Below, in pieces: positions 1 through 5,426 of a stretch of DNA of 6,803 nucleotides. Every line of letters begins with the position of its first letter. Position 1 is the stretch's first letter. The DNA comes from Gammaproteobacteria bacterium (GTDB lineage Bacteria; Pseudomonadota; Gammaproteobacteria; Steroidobacterales; Woeseiaceae), in NCBI GenBank assembly GCA_003645495.1, contig QNFK01000101.1, forward strand, positions 1 through 6,803, given 5' to 3'. The translations under genes and the position numbers were made by a program. The notes under the pieces are model-generated. The model searched no databases. It was not told where the DNA came from and worked only from the letters and a program-made list of their open reading frames with translations.

Positions 1-69
1 CAGGCAGCCGACGCGCTCATGGCGCTGGCAGAACGGCGTGCGATGGGGAAGGTAGTGGTCACTATTTAG
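1..69 (+). CDS. C-terminal end of a probable quinone oxidoreductase / MDR-family dehydrogenase (partial)
   Basis: An open frame enters from the left edge and ends at a TAG at 67-69, giving 22 residues that include ALMALAERRAMGKVVVTI. The pattern of a small helix (A-L-x-x-L-A-E-R-R) followed by G-K-V-V-V/L-T and the stop is typical of the extreme C-terminus of NADPH:quinone oxidoreductases and related zinc-type medium-chain dehydrogenases, where the last beta strand carries G-K-V-V-L. Only the tail is visible, so catalytic residues cannot be checked and the family call rests on this short motif. It is on the same strand as the ilv genes, but about 320 bp of non-coding sequence and a separate promoter lie between, so it is unlikely to belong to their operon. 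Confidence 0.5.
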   Translation, partial: QAADALMALAERRAMGKVVVTI

Positions 70-70
70 G

Positions 71-96
71 TTATTAATCAATTAGTTAATTAATAA
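71..96. repeat. AT-only inverted repeat after the upstream stop codon
   Basis: TTATTAAT (71-78) and ATTAATAA (89-96) are perfect 8-bp inverted arms around a 10-nt spacer, starting 2 bases after the TAG of the upstream gene. An RNA hairpin made only of A-U pairs would be weak and no clean T-run follows, so it is not a canonical intrinsic terminator. It may simply be AT-rich intergenic sequence or a weak 3'-end structure. Confidence 0.35.
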
Positions 97-150
97 ACTT
101 ACAGTGTTTCATGATAGTGAATCCGGCAAACCGATGCGATACCGCGAAAC

Positions 151-330
151 CGCCAAAAAGAACTAACGTCATTGCGAGGAGCGCAGCGACGCGGCAATCT
201 CTTGATGCTGTGGCGCGCGTTCGTTGTGCGTTTCTGCCACCTGACACAGGTTGCCGCGCCCTTCGGGCTCGCAATGACGTTAGTTATTATTGACCTTATC
301 TATGCGCAATGACGTTAGTTATTTTTGACG
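151..330. repeat. MITE-like palindromic intergenic element with duplicated right arm
   Basis: The left arm 151-176 is an inverted match of 24/26 bases to 305-330. An inner inverted copy of the right arm is also present: 161-178 is a perfect 18-base inverted match to 268-285. Next to the arms lie imperfect complementary blocks, GACGCGGCAATC (188-199) and GGTTGCCGCGCC (249-260), so a long imperfect stem can form. The core CGTCATTGCGAG...GCGGCAATCTC is of the kind I recall as dispersed, non-coding palindromic repeats in many proteobacterial genomes. No transposase is encoded. Short ORFs on both strands here are by-products of the palindrome. If transcribed it would fold strongly, so it may insulate the ilv promoter from the upstream gene; that is inference. 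Confidence 0.7.
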
Positions 331-338
331 TTATCTAT
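271..338 (+). repeat. 35-bp tandem duplication of the right arm of the palindromic element
   Basis: Bases 271-303 and 306-338 match at 31 of 33 positions (differences at 289/324 and 295/330), giving a tandem repeat with a 35-bp period. Both copies begin GCAATGACGTTAGTTATT, the arm complementary to the left end of the element. The outer copy pairs further outward with the left arm than the inner one does. Confidence 0.85.
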
Positions 339-389
339 TGTTCGATCCAACCGCAAAATTCGTATCACAAGTAACTGAATTTACAGCAG

Positions 390-418
390 TTGACATCGAT
401 TCATGCATACAACATGAT
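390..418 (+). promoter_or_regulatory. Predicted sigma-70 promoter of the ilvC leader/operon
   Basis: A perfect -35 hexamer TTGACA (390-395) is followed by exactly 17 bases and a -10 hexamer CATGAT (413-418, four of six consensus matches). Transcription would start at about 424-426, just before the leader peptide ATG at 427. It lies downstream of the palindromic element and upstream of all attenuator structures, which is where an operon promoter controlled by attenuation must be. Confidence 0.65.
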
Positions 419-426
419 CCGCGCTA

Positions 427-528
427 ATGAGATACGGAATTAATTTTGTTTTTGCAACGACGACTGCCGCGAGCGTGCTTTCTGTGAAGCTTGTGCTGCT
501 CACCCTTCTTAGGGGATTCAGCGGGTAG
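427..528 (+). CDS. Leader peptide of the ilv/leu operon attenuator
   Basis: This is a 33-codon ORF from ATG 427 to TAG 526-528. Residues 17-28 are VLSVKLVLLTLL, so 10 of 12 residues are Leu (6), Val (3) or Thr (1); a Thr triplet sits at residues 11-13 and the only Ile is residue 5. This matches the design of ilv and leu leader peptides, where ribosome stalling at codons for the end-product amino acids controls termination ahead of the structural genes. The stop codon lies directly after the strand that forms the antiterminator, and the terminator follows 26 bases later. No Shine-Dalgarno sequence precedes ATG 427 and the predicted transcript starts only 1-3 bases upstream, so translation may be nearly leaderless. 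A shorter start at GTG 475 would keep the whole control stretch (17 residues). Composition and RNA context support the call; sequence identity to known leader peptides is not expected. Confidence 0.75.
   Translation: MRYGINFVFATTTAASVLSVKLVLLTLLRGFSG
495..522 (+). promoter_or_regulatory. Attenuator 1:2 (pause/anti-antiterminator) hairpin
   Basis: GCTG (495-498) pairs with CAGC (519-522), and CCCT (503-506) pairs with AGGG (511-514) around a TCTT loop, with a 4x4 internal loop between the two stems. The 5' side lies within the Leu/Val codons of the leader peptide. The 3' side contains the strand that would otherwise form the antiterminator, so this hairpin and the antiterminator exclude each other. 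A ribosome stalled on the Leu/Val codons would open it. Confidence 0.55.
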
Positions 529-568
529 CGTAGAAAGATCGAAACCAGACACGCAAACCCCGCATCCC
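513..568 (+). promoter_or_regulatory. Attenuator 2:3 antiterminator pairing
   Basis: GGGAT (513-517) pairs with ATCCC (564-568) and GCGGG (521-525) pairs with CCCGC (559-563): ten base pairs, mostly G-C, interrupted only by a 3-nt bulge (518-520). The 3' strand takes over CCC(C) of the terminator's ascending arm and the ATCC of its inner stem, so antiterminator and terminator cannot coexist. The 5' strand overlaps the last leader codons just before the TAG, so a ribosome that reaches the stop would block this pairing and allow termination. Confidence 0.65.
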
Positions 569-589
569 AACCGGATAGTGGGGTTTTTT
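555..589 (+). terminator. Intrinsic terminator (attenuator 3:4) upstream of ilvC
   Basis: AAACCCC (555-561) pairs with GGGGTTT (580-586), and an inner stem ATCC (564-567)/GGAT (573-576) closes a 5-nt loop. Six consecutive T residues (584-589) end the structure. It is a rho-independent terminator placed between the leader peptide stop and the ilvC ribosome binding site, with no gene end nearby other than the leader, which is the hallmark of an attenuator. Confidence 0.8.
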
Positions 590-635
590 ATTGCTGCAAG
601 AGACGTATTTATTGCAATTAATTACGCGAAATTTT

Positions 636-640
636 AGGGA
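636..640 (+). promoter_or_regulatory. Ribosome binding site fixing the ilvC start at 648
   Basis: AGGGA at 636-640 lies 7 bases before ATG 648, ideal spacing. The frame is open back to TTG 591, but that codon lies in the T-run tail of the attenuator and would add 19 residues with no counterpart in the family. ATG 654 would leave 13 bases of spacing. Confidence 0.7.
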
Positions 641-647
641 ACAGACA

Positions 648-1634
648 ATGCAAATGTATTCGGAAAAAGATGTTGATACTGCGTGCCTCGAAGGCCGGCA
701 AATCACAATACTGGGCTATGGCAGCCAGGGTCGGGCACATGCCCTGAACCTGAAAGACAGCGGGCATGACGTCGTCATTGGTGCGCGTGCCGGCGGCGGC
801 AGCTTCAGCAAGGCGGAAGCAGATGGTTTCGTTGTGAAAGAGCCATTGGCAGCAGTGCAAGGTGCAGCGATCGTCGCAATCCTGACGCCGGATACATCGC
901 AAGCAGAACTTTACAATTCTGTCGAGGGCAATATCGAGAACGGCGCGGCATTGTTATTCGCGCATGGCTTTAATATCCATTTCAAACAAATTGCGCCGCG
1001 AGCGGATCTGGATGTCGTGCTCATCGCGCCTAAAGGCCCGGGTGATCTCGTGCGACGACAGTATGAAGAAGGCCATGGTGTCCCCTGCCTGGTCGCTGTT
1101 GAACAGGACAGTTCCGGTAATGCGCTGCAACTTGCCCTGGCGTACGCACAAGGCATTGGCGGAGCGCGAGCCGGTGTTATTGAAACCACGTTCGCCGAAG
1201 AAACAGAAACCGATTTGTTCGGCGAGCAGGCGGTGCTCTGTGGCGGTGCCACTGAACTGGTTGTCGCCGGATTCGACACGCTGGTCAAAGCCGGTTACCA
1301 GCCTGAAGTCGCTTATTACGAAGTTATGCACGAACTGAAGTTGATCGTTGACCTGTTACATGAAGGTGGACTGCGAAAAATGCATGAGTTCATCAGCGAA
1401 ACTGCAGCTTGGGGAGACCTGGTTAGCGGTCCGCGTGTCATCGACGAAAACGTGCGCGCAAATATGCAGGCCGTGCTTGACGACATTCAGGATGGCACGT
1501 TTGCCAAACGCTGGATTGAAGAAAACAAAGCGGGACAACCTGAATACAAACGTCTGATGAATGCAGACCTGGAACATCCAATCGAGAAAGTTGGTGCGGA
1601 TTTGAGAAGCCGCATGGACTGGCTCGAGAACTAA
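648..1634 (+). CDS. ilvC: Ketol-acid reductoisomerase, class I
   Basis: It converts 2-acetolactate or 2-aceto-2-hydroxybutyrate to the 2,3-dihydroxy acid by Mg-dependent alkyl migration and NAD(P)H reduction, the second common step of Val/Leu and Ile synthesis in the cytoplasm. The 328-residue product has the usual class I length. The N-terminal Rossmann domain carries GYGSQG (23-28), the cofactor loop RAGGGSF (47-53), FAHGF with His106, and APKGPG with Lys129. The all-alpha domain carries the metal ligands Asp189 and Glu193 in ETETDLFGEQ, Glu225 and Glu229 in the EVMHELKLIVDL helix, and the substrate serine Ser250 in FISETA. It is the first structural gene after the attenuator. The ilvA-like gene follows after 18 bases, implying co-transcription. 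The cofactor loop has Ala48 and Gly50 where many NADPH enzymes of this class have serines; Arg47 is kept. Very secure identification. Confidence 0.98.
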   Translation: MQMYSEKDVDTACLEGRQITILGYGSQGRAHALNLKDSGHDVVIGARAGGGSFSKAEADGFVVKEPLAAVQGAAIVAILTPDTSQAELYNSVEGNIENGAALLFAHGFNIHFKQIAPRADLDVVLIAPKGPGDLVRRQYEEGHGVPCLVAVEQDSSGNALQLALAYAQGIGGARAGVIETTFAEETETDLFGEQAVLCGGATELVVAGFDTLVKAGYQPEVAYYEVMHELKLIVDLLHEGGLRKMHEFISETAAWGDLVSGPRVIDENVRANMQAVLDDIQDGTFAKRWIEENKAGQPEYKRLMNADLEHPIEKVGADLRSRMDWLEN

Positions 1635-1652
1635 ACGCGGAGAGATAAGATC

Positions 1653-2735
1653 ATGCCGGCAGCGAGAAAATATGACGCCACCGATTGGGGTTCTGATACC
1701 GATACGCCACCTGCAGCGGTGACGCTTAAAGATGTCGAAAAAGCACAGAAGGTATTAAAACCATTTTTACCCCCTACTCCATTATTGAATCATCCGTTGC
1801 TTACGCAACGGCTGGGCACTGAGACATTCGTCAAGCTGGAGAATATTCAGCAGATTGGCGCATTCAAAATTCGCGGCGCAATTAATTTGCTCGCGTCAAT
1901 GGACAAGGAAAGTCGGGCAAAGGGAATTGTCACGGCTACGCGCGGCAACTATGGCGCGGCCCTGGCCCAGGCATGCGCAATGTATGACACGCAATGCACT
2001 GTGTTCGTGCCAGAGGGCAATAGTCCTGACAAGAATGCGGCAGTCGAAGCGCTGGGTGGAGAGGTCATTATCAAAGGTCATGACTTTGATGCTGCCTGGG
2101 ACGCCTCTGTCAGATACGCGTGGCGCACCGACGCCATCTCAATTCATCCCGGCAAACGCAGCGAACTTGTTGCCGGCCAGGGTACAGTCGCGCTGGAAAT
2201 GCTGGAGCAATGCCCGGAAGGCCTGGACGTTATAATCGTACCAGTCGGCGGCGGCAGTCTCGCTGCAGCCACCACTACTGTCGTTAAGGCGCGCTCACCT
2301 GAAACCCGCGTCATTGCGGTTCAGGCAGAAAATGCACCAGCCTTTCATCACGCATGGCATACCGGTGATTACGCACCGATGGTAGCCGCGAATACCATTG
2401 CGGACGGCCTCGCGACAAGAGTTCCCGTGCGTTACACGCTGAGCATGATGCAGGCACTTGATGACTTCGTCCTGGTAAGCGAAGAGGAAATTTCTGCAGC
2501 GATTCGCTGTTATGCAGAAACCATCCACCAGCTCGTTGAAGGCGCCGGGGCCGCACCTTTGGCAGCAGCATTTAAAATGAAAGATGAACTCGCTGGCAAG
2601 CGTGTCGGACTTGTGCTCACTGGTTGCAACATCGACACGAAAACACTGGCACAAGCATTACGCATCGATGCGCCGGTGCACACACCGCATGCAATTCCAA
2701 ACTTTCCGCTGGCAAGTCTCGACTATGGCGACTAA
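1653..2735 (+). CDS. ilvA: Threonine dehydratase (threonine ammonia-lyase), single-domain form without ACT regulatory domain
   Basis: This fold-type II PLP enzyme deaminates threonine to 2-oxobutyrate, the first step to isoleucine; related enzymes also act on serine. In the 360 residues: KLEN (61-64), the Schiff-base lysine Lys72 in GAFKIRGA, TRGNYG (96-101) at the substrate-carboxylate loop, the phosphate-binding PVGGGSLAA (197-205), EGAGA (296-300) and TGCN (323-326) with a Cys near the pyridine nitrogen. The protein ends soon after the catalytic domain, so there is none of the ACT-like domain through which isoleucine inhibits classical IlvA (about 510 residues); in that it resembles TdcB-like enzymes. 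The biosynthetic role is inferred from its position between ilvC and leuA. GGAGA (1639-1643) lies 9 bases before the ATG, and the gap to ilvC is 18 bases. Another hydroxy-amino-acid dehydratase activity cannot be excluded from sequence alone. Confidence 0.85.
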   Translation: MPAARKYDATDWGSDTDTPPAAVTLKDVEKAQKVLKPFLPPTPLLNHPLLTQRLGTETFVKLENIQQIGAFKIRGAINLLASMDKESRAKGIVTATRGNYGAALAQACAMYDTQCTVFVPEGNSPDKNAAVEALGGEVIIKGHDFDAAWDASVRYAWRTDAISIHPGKRSELVAGQGTVALEMLEQCPEGLDVIIVPVGGGSLAAATTTVVKARSPETRVIAVQAENAPAFHHAWHTGDYAPMVAANTIADGLATRVPVRYTLSMMQALDDFVLVSEEEISAAIRCYAETIHQLVEGAGAAPLAAAFKMKDELAGKRVGLVLTGCNIDTKTLAQALRIDAPVHTPHAIPNFPLASLDYGD

Positions 2736-2766
2736 CGCTGCATTTTGTTGAGACAAGGAGAACCCG

Positions 2767-4335
2767 ATGGCGATTGAACGTATCAAGATTTTCGACACCA
2801 CACTGAGAGACGGCGAGCAGGCGCCGGGCTGCAGCATGACGCTCAGGGAAAAACTACGAATCGCCAAAGCCCTTTCTGATCTTAACGTGGATATTATCGA
2901 GGCCGGTTTCCCTGCAGCATCGCCTGGCGATTTTGAAGCGGTAAAAGCAATCGCGGATGAAAATCGCGGACCAACCATTTGTGGTCTTGCTCGCTGCAAT
3001 GCTGAAGACATCGAAAAAGTCCATGCGGCAGTTAAAGGTGCCGAGAGTCATCGTATCCACGTCTTCGTCGCTACCAGCGCCATTCACCGTGAATACAAAC
3101 TTAAGATGGCCAAGGAAGAAATCATAAAAAGTGCGGTTGGCGCAATCCGCATGGCCAAAGAATTGTGCGATGACGTGGAGTTTTCTCCTGAAGATGCCTC
3201 GCGGACGGAGCTGGGTTATCTCGCCGAAGTAGTGTCGGCTGCAATCGAGGCCGGTGCAACGACAGTTAACATTCCCGATACCGTTGGTTACACGGTACCG
3301 GCTGAATTCGACAAACTTTTCGGTTACCTCCACGAACATGTTGACCGCATCGATGACATCACGCTGAGCGTACATTGCCATAACGACCTGGGAATGGCAG
3401 TCGCAAACAGCCTGGCGGCGGTTTCTGCCGGTGCACGACAAATAGAATGCACCATCAACGGCATCGGCGAACGGGCCGGAAACTGCTCACTGGAAGAAGT
3501 CGTTATGGCTTTGCATACGCGGAACGAATTTTTCGGTTTGGACACCGCTATAGAGACGACGCATTTATATCCAACGTCGCGCCTGGTAGCCGGCATTACC
3601 GGTATGCAGACACCAAGGAACAAAGCCGTTGTCGGAGAAAATGCGTTTGCGCATGAAGCAGGCATTCACCAGCACGGCATGTTACAGAATCGATCTACGT
3701 ACGAAATCATGCGGCCCGAAGATGTTGGCATCAGCAAATCCAGCCTGGTGCTGGGCAAACACAGCGGACGACACGCGTTTCGTGACCGGGTCAGCGATCT
3801 TGGTTTTGATCTCGACGAATTTGAAACCAACCGTGCCTTCCAGGAATTCAAGAAGCTTGCTGACAAGAAAAAGGATATGTATGACGGCGATATCGAAGCC
3901 ATCATCATGAATGTCGGCAACTCAGCCAGCGGTCCCTGGGTTTTGAAGACGCTGCAGATAATTTCCGGAACTGATCAGAATGCCACCGCAACTTTGCGCC
4001 TCATCGGTGAAAACGGGATTGTTAAGGATGAGGCCGCTACCGCCGATGGTCCCGTCGAGGCTGCCTTCAAAGCACTGGAACAAGCAACCGGCATAAACCT
4101 GGTTCTGAAGAATTTTGAATTGCATAGCGCAACAGTCGGTGACGACGCCCAGGGCGAAGCGACGGTCACGGTCGAATACAACGAACAGTCCTATCGCGGT
4201 CACGGCGCAAGTACAGATATTGTGGAAGCCGCGAGCCGCGCGTATCTCGAGGTTACCAATCGTATCCTGCGGCGTCGCGACCGTGGCCTGGATGACGCGC
4301 CCGACGACAGCAGTATCAATCAGGCGCTAATTTAG
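2767..4335 (+). CDS. leuA: 2-Isopropylmalate synthase (type 1)
   Basis: It condenses acetyl-CoA with 2-oxoisovalerate to give 2-isopropylmalate, the committed step of leucine synthesis. The 522 residues fit the bacterial type 1 form. The catalytic TIM barrel opens with FDTTLRDGEQAPG (Arg14, and metal ligand Asp15). It continues with SVHCHNDLGMA (metal ligands His203 and His205) and NGIGERAGN (231-239). The linker signature ENAFAHEAGIHQHG (291-304) and GKHSGRHAF (330-338) follow. The C-terminal LeuA dimer/regulatory domain starts near residue 387 and includes GHGASTDIVEAASRAYLE (478-495), the region where leucine feedback inhibition acts in the family. The ribosome site AAGGAG (2755-2760) is near consensus, 6 bases before the ATG. 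The gap from the dehydratase is 31 bases, so it is co-transcribed. The C-terminal tail after residue 500 is charged and variable. Confidence 0.97.
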   Translation: MAIERIKIFDTTLRDGEQAPGCSMTLREKLRIAKALSDLNVDIIEAGFPAASPGDFEAVKAIADENRGPTICGLARCNAEDIEKVHAAVKGAESHRIHVFVATSAIHREYKLKMAKEEIIKSAVGAIRMAKELCDDVEFSPEDASRTELGYLAEVVSAAIEAGATTVNIPDTVGYTVPAEFDKLFGYLHEHVDRIDDITLSVHCHNDLGMAVANSLAAVSAGARQIECTINGIGERAGNCSLEEVVMALHTRNEFFGLDTAIETTHLYPTSRLVAGITGMQTPRNKAVVGENAFAHEAGIHQHGMLQNRSTYEIMRPEDVGISKSSLVLGKHSGRHAFRDRVSDLGFDLDEFETNRAFQEFKKLADKKKDMYDGDIEAIIMNVGNSASGPWVLKTLQIISGTDQNATATLRLIGENGIVKDEAATADGPVEAAFKALEQATGINLVLKNFELHSATVGDDAQGEATVTVEYNEQSYRGHGASTDIVEAASRAYLEVTNRILRRRDRGLDDAPDDSSINQALI

Positions 4336-4418
4336 GCCAACTTTACGGATGCCAAACCCGGGCGTGCTTGTTAAGCTACGCAACCTGCGAGCACCCAACA
4401 GATTTTCGGAGTTAAGTA
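4336..4418 (+). other. leuA-ilvE intercistronic gap with small hairpin
   Basis: These 83 bases are the longest gap between the enzyme genes. GCGT-GCTT (4362-4369) pairs with AAGC-T-ACGC (4373-4381), eight pairs with one bulged T and a 3-nt loop. No T-run follows, so it is not an intrinsic terminator. I see no convincing promoter. The ilvE ribosome site GGAG (4408-4411) is at its end. The hairpin might affect mRNA stability or do nothing. Confidence 0.4.
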
Positions 4419-5378
4419 ATGAGTTTTGAGGGAGGCAAATTTATCTGGCTGAATGGCCGGATGGTTCAATGGGACCAGGCCACTATCCATGTCATGGCGC
4501 ACGCCCTGCATTATGGATCTTCGGTATTCGAAGGCATCAGGGTCTACAAGACGCCGGGCGGCCCAAAGGTTTTTCGCCTTACGGATCATATGCGACGCCT
4601 GTATGACTCGGCGAAGATTTATCGTATGCCGATTCCATACGAGCTCGATGAACTCATCGCAGTGTGCAAGGAAGTCATTGTTGCGAACGACCTGATGAAC
4701 GGCGCCTATATCCGCCCGATCGCATTACGTGGTTATGGCGAGGTTGGCCTTGCACCCAAGCCGGATCATCCCGTCGATGTAGCCATCGCTGCCTGGGAAT
4801 GGGGCGCATATCTTGGTGCTGAAGGAATGGAACTGGGCGTCGACGTCTGTATTTCCAGCTGGCAACGGGTCGCACCGAATACCATCCCTGCCCTTGCTAA
4901 AGCTGGCGGCAACTACCTCTCAAGCCAACTGATCAGCACCGAAGCAAAGCGCCTCGGGTTCGCCGAAGGTATCGCGTTATCCACTGACGGTACTGTCAGT
5001 GAAGGCGCCGGCGAGAACCTGTTTGTAATCCGTGCTGGCAAGATTGTCACGCCACCAGCTGCTTCTTCAATCCTCACCGGCATTACGCGCCACACGATAA
5101 CGCTGCTGGCCGAACGCCTTGGTCTTGGTGTCGAGGAATGTGTCATTCCGCGGGAAGCCCTGTACCTGGCCGATGAGATGTTTTTCACCGGCACGGCCGC
5201 GGAAATTACGCCGATACGCTCGGTGGACAGGATTCAGATTGGCGAAGGCAAACGAGGACCGATAACCAAACAACTGCAGGACGCTTTTTTCGGACTGTTT
5301 TCCGGCGAAACGGAAGACACTGAGGGCTGGCTTGAAGGTGTTGATGCCCAACCGGTCGCCGCTGCTGGCGGATCCTGA
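4419..5378 (+). CDS. ilvE: Branched-chain amino acid aminotransferase
   Basis: This class IV (fold-type IV) PLP aminotransferase interconverts Ile, Val and Leu with their 2-oxo acids using glutamate/2-oxoglutarate, the last step for all three. The 319 residues show HYGSSVFEGIR (31-41), DHMRRLYDSAKI (57-67), PIALRGYGEVGLAP (100-113), the PLP lysine Lys161 in ALAKAGGNYLSS, EGAGEN with Glu195, SILTGITR (217-224, cofactor phosphate and backbone contacts) and FFTGTAAEITPI (255-266). Together these are the IlvE rather than D-amino acid transaminase or PabC pattern. A ribosome site GGAG lies 7 bases before the ATG. About 11 extra low-complexity residues (ending PVAAAGGS) extend beyond the usual family end. 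Location between leuA and leuC makes it part of the same operon. Confidence 0.96.
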   Translation: MSFEGGKFIWLNGRMVQWDQATIHVMAHALHYGSSVFEGIRVYKTPGGPKVFRLTDHMRRLYDSAKIYRMPIPYELDELIAVCKEVIVANDLMNGAYIRPIALRGYGEVGLAPKPDHPVDVAIAAWEWGAYLGAEGMELGVDVCISSWQRVAPNTIPALAKAGGNYLSSQLISTEAKRLGFAEGIALSTDGTVSEGAGENLFVIRAGKIVTPPAASSILTGITRHTITLLAERLGLGVEECVIPREALYLADEMFFTGTAAEITPIRSVDRIQIGEGKRGPITKQLQDAFFGLFSGETEDTEGWLEGVDAQPVAAAGGS

Positions 5379-5426
5379 TCCCGGCAGAATTTAATTGCTG
5401 GATCACTAACCTGGATAATTTCCGCT

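Noticed and set aside
161..285. CRISPR repeat, tRNA or riboswitch interpretation of the palindromic region
   Set aside because: There are no regularly spaced direct repeats with unique spacers (only one 35-bp duplication), no cloverleaf, and no recognisable aptamer core; inverted arms fit a MITE-like repeat.
86..293. Short overlapping ORFs on both strands (60-62 codons)
   Set aside because: They lie largely within the palindromic element, have arginine/alanine-rich translations produced by the repeat, and lack convincing ribosome sites.
591..647. Extended ilvC start at TTG 591
   Set aside because: It falls at the tail of the attenuator terminator, lacks a ribosome site, and adds 19 residues with no family counterpart; ATG 648 has AGGGA at 7 bases.
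2854..3441. 195-codon minus-strand ORF inside leuA
   Set aside because: It is antisense to a fully conserved leuA frame, with a Cys/Arg-rich translation resembling no family I recognise; a coding shadow.
5391..5419. Possible internal promoter before leuC (TTAATT, 17 bases, GATAAT)
   Set aside because: The -35 matches only about half the consensus and the site is within a short gap of a continuous operon; not enough to claim.
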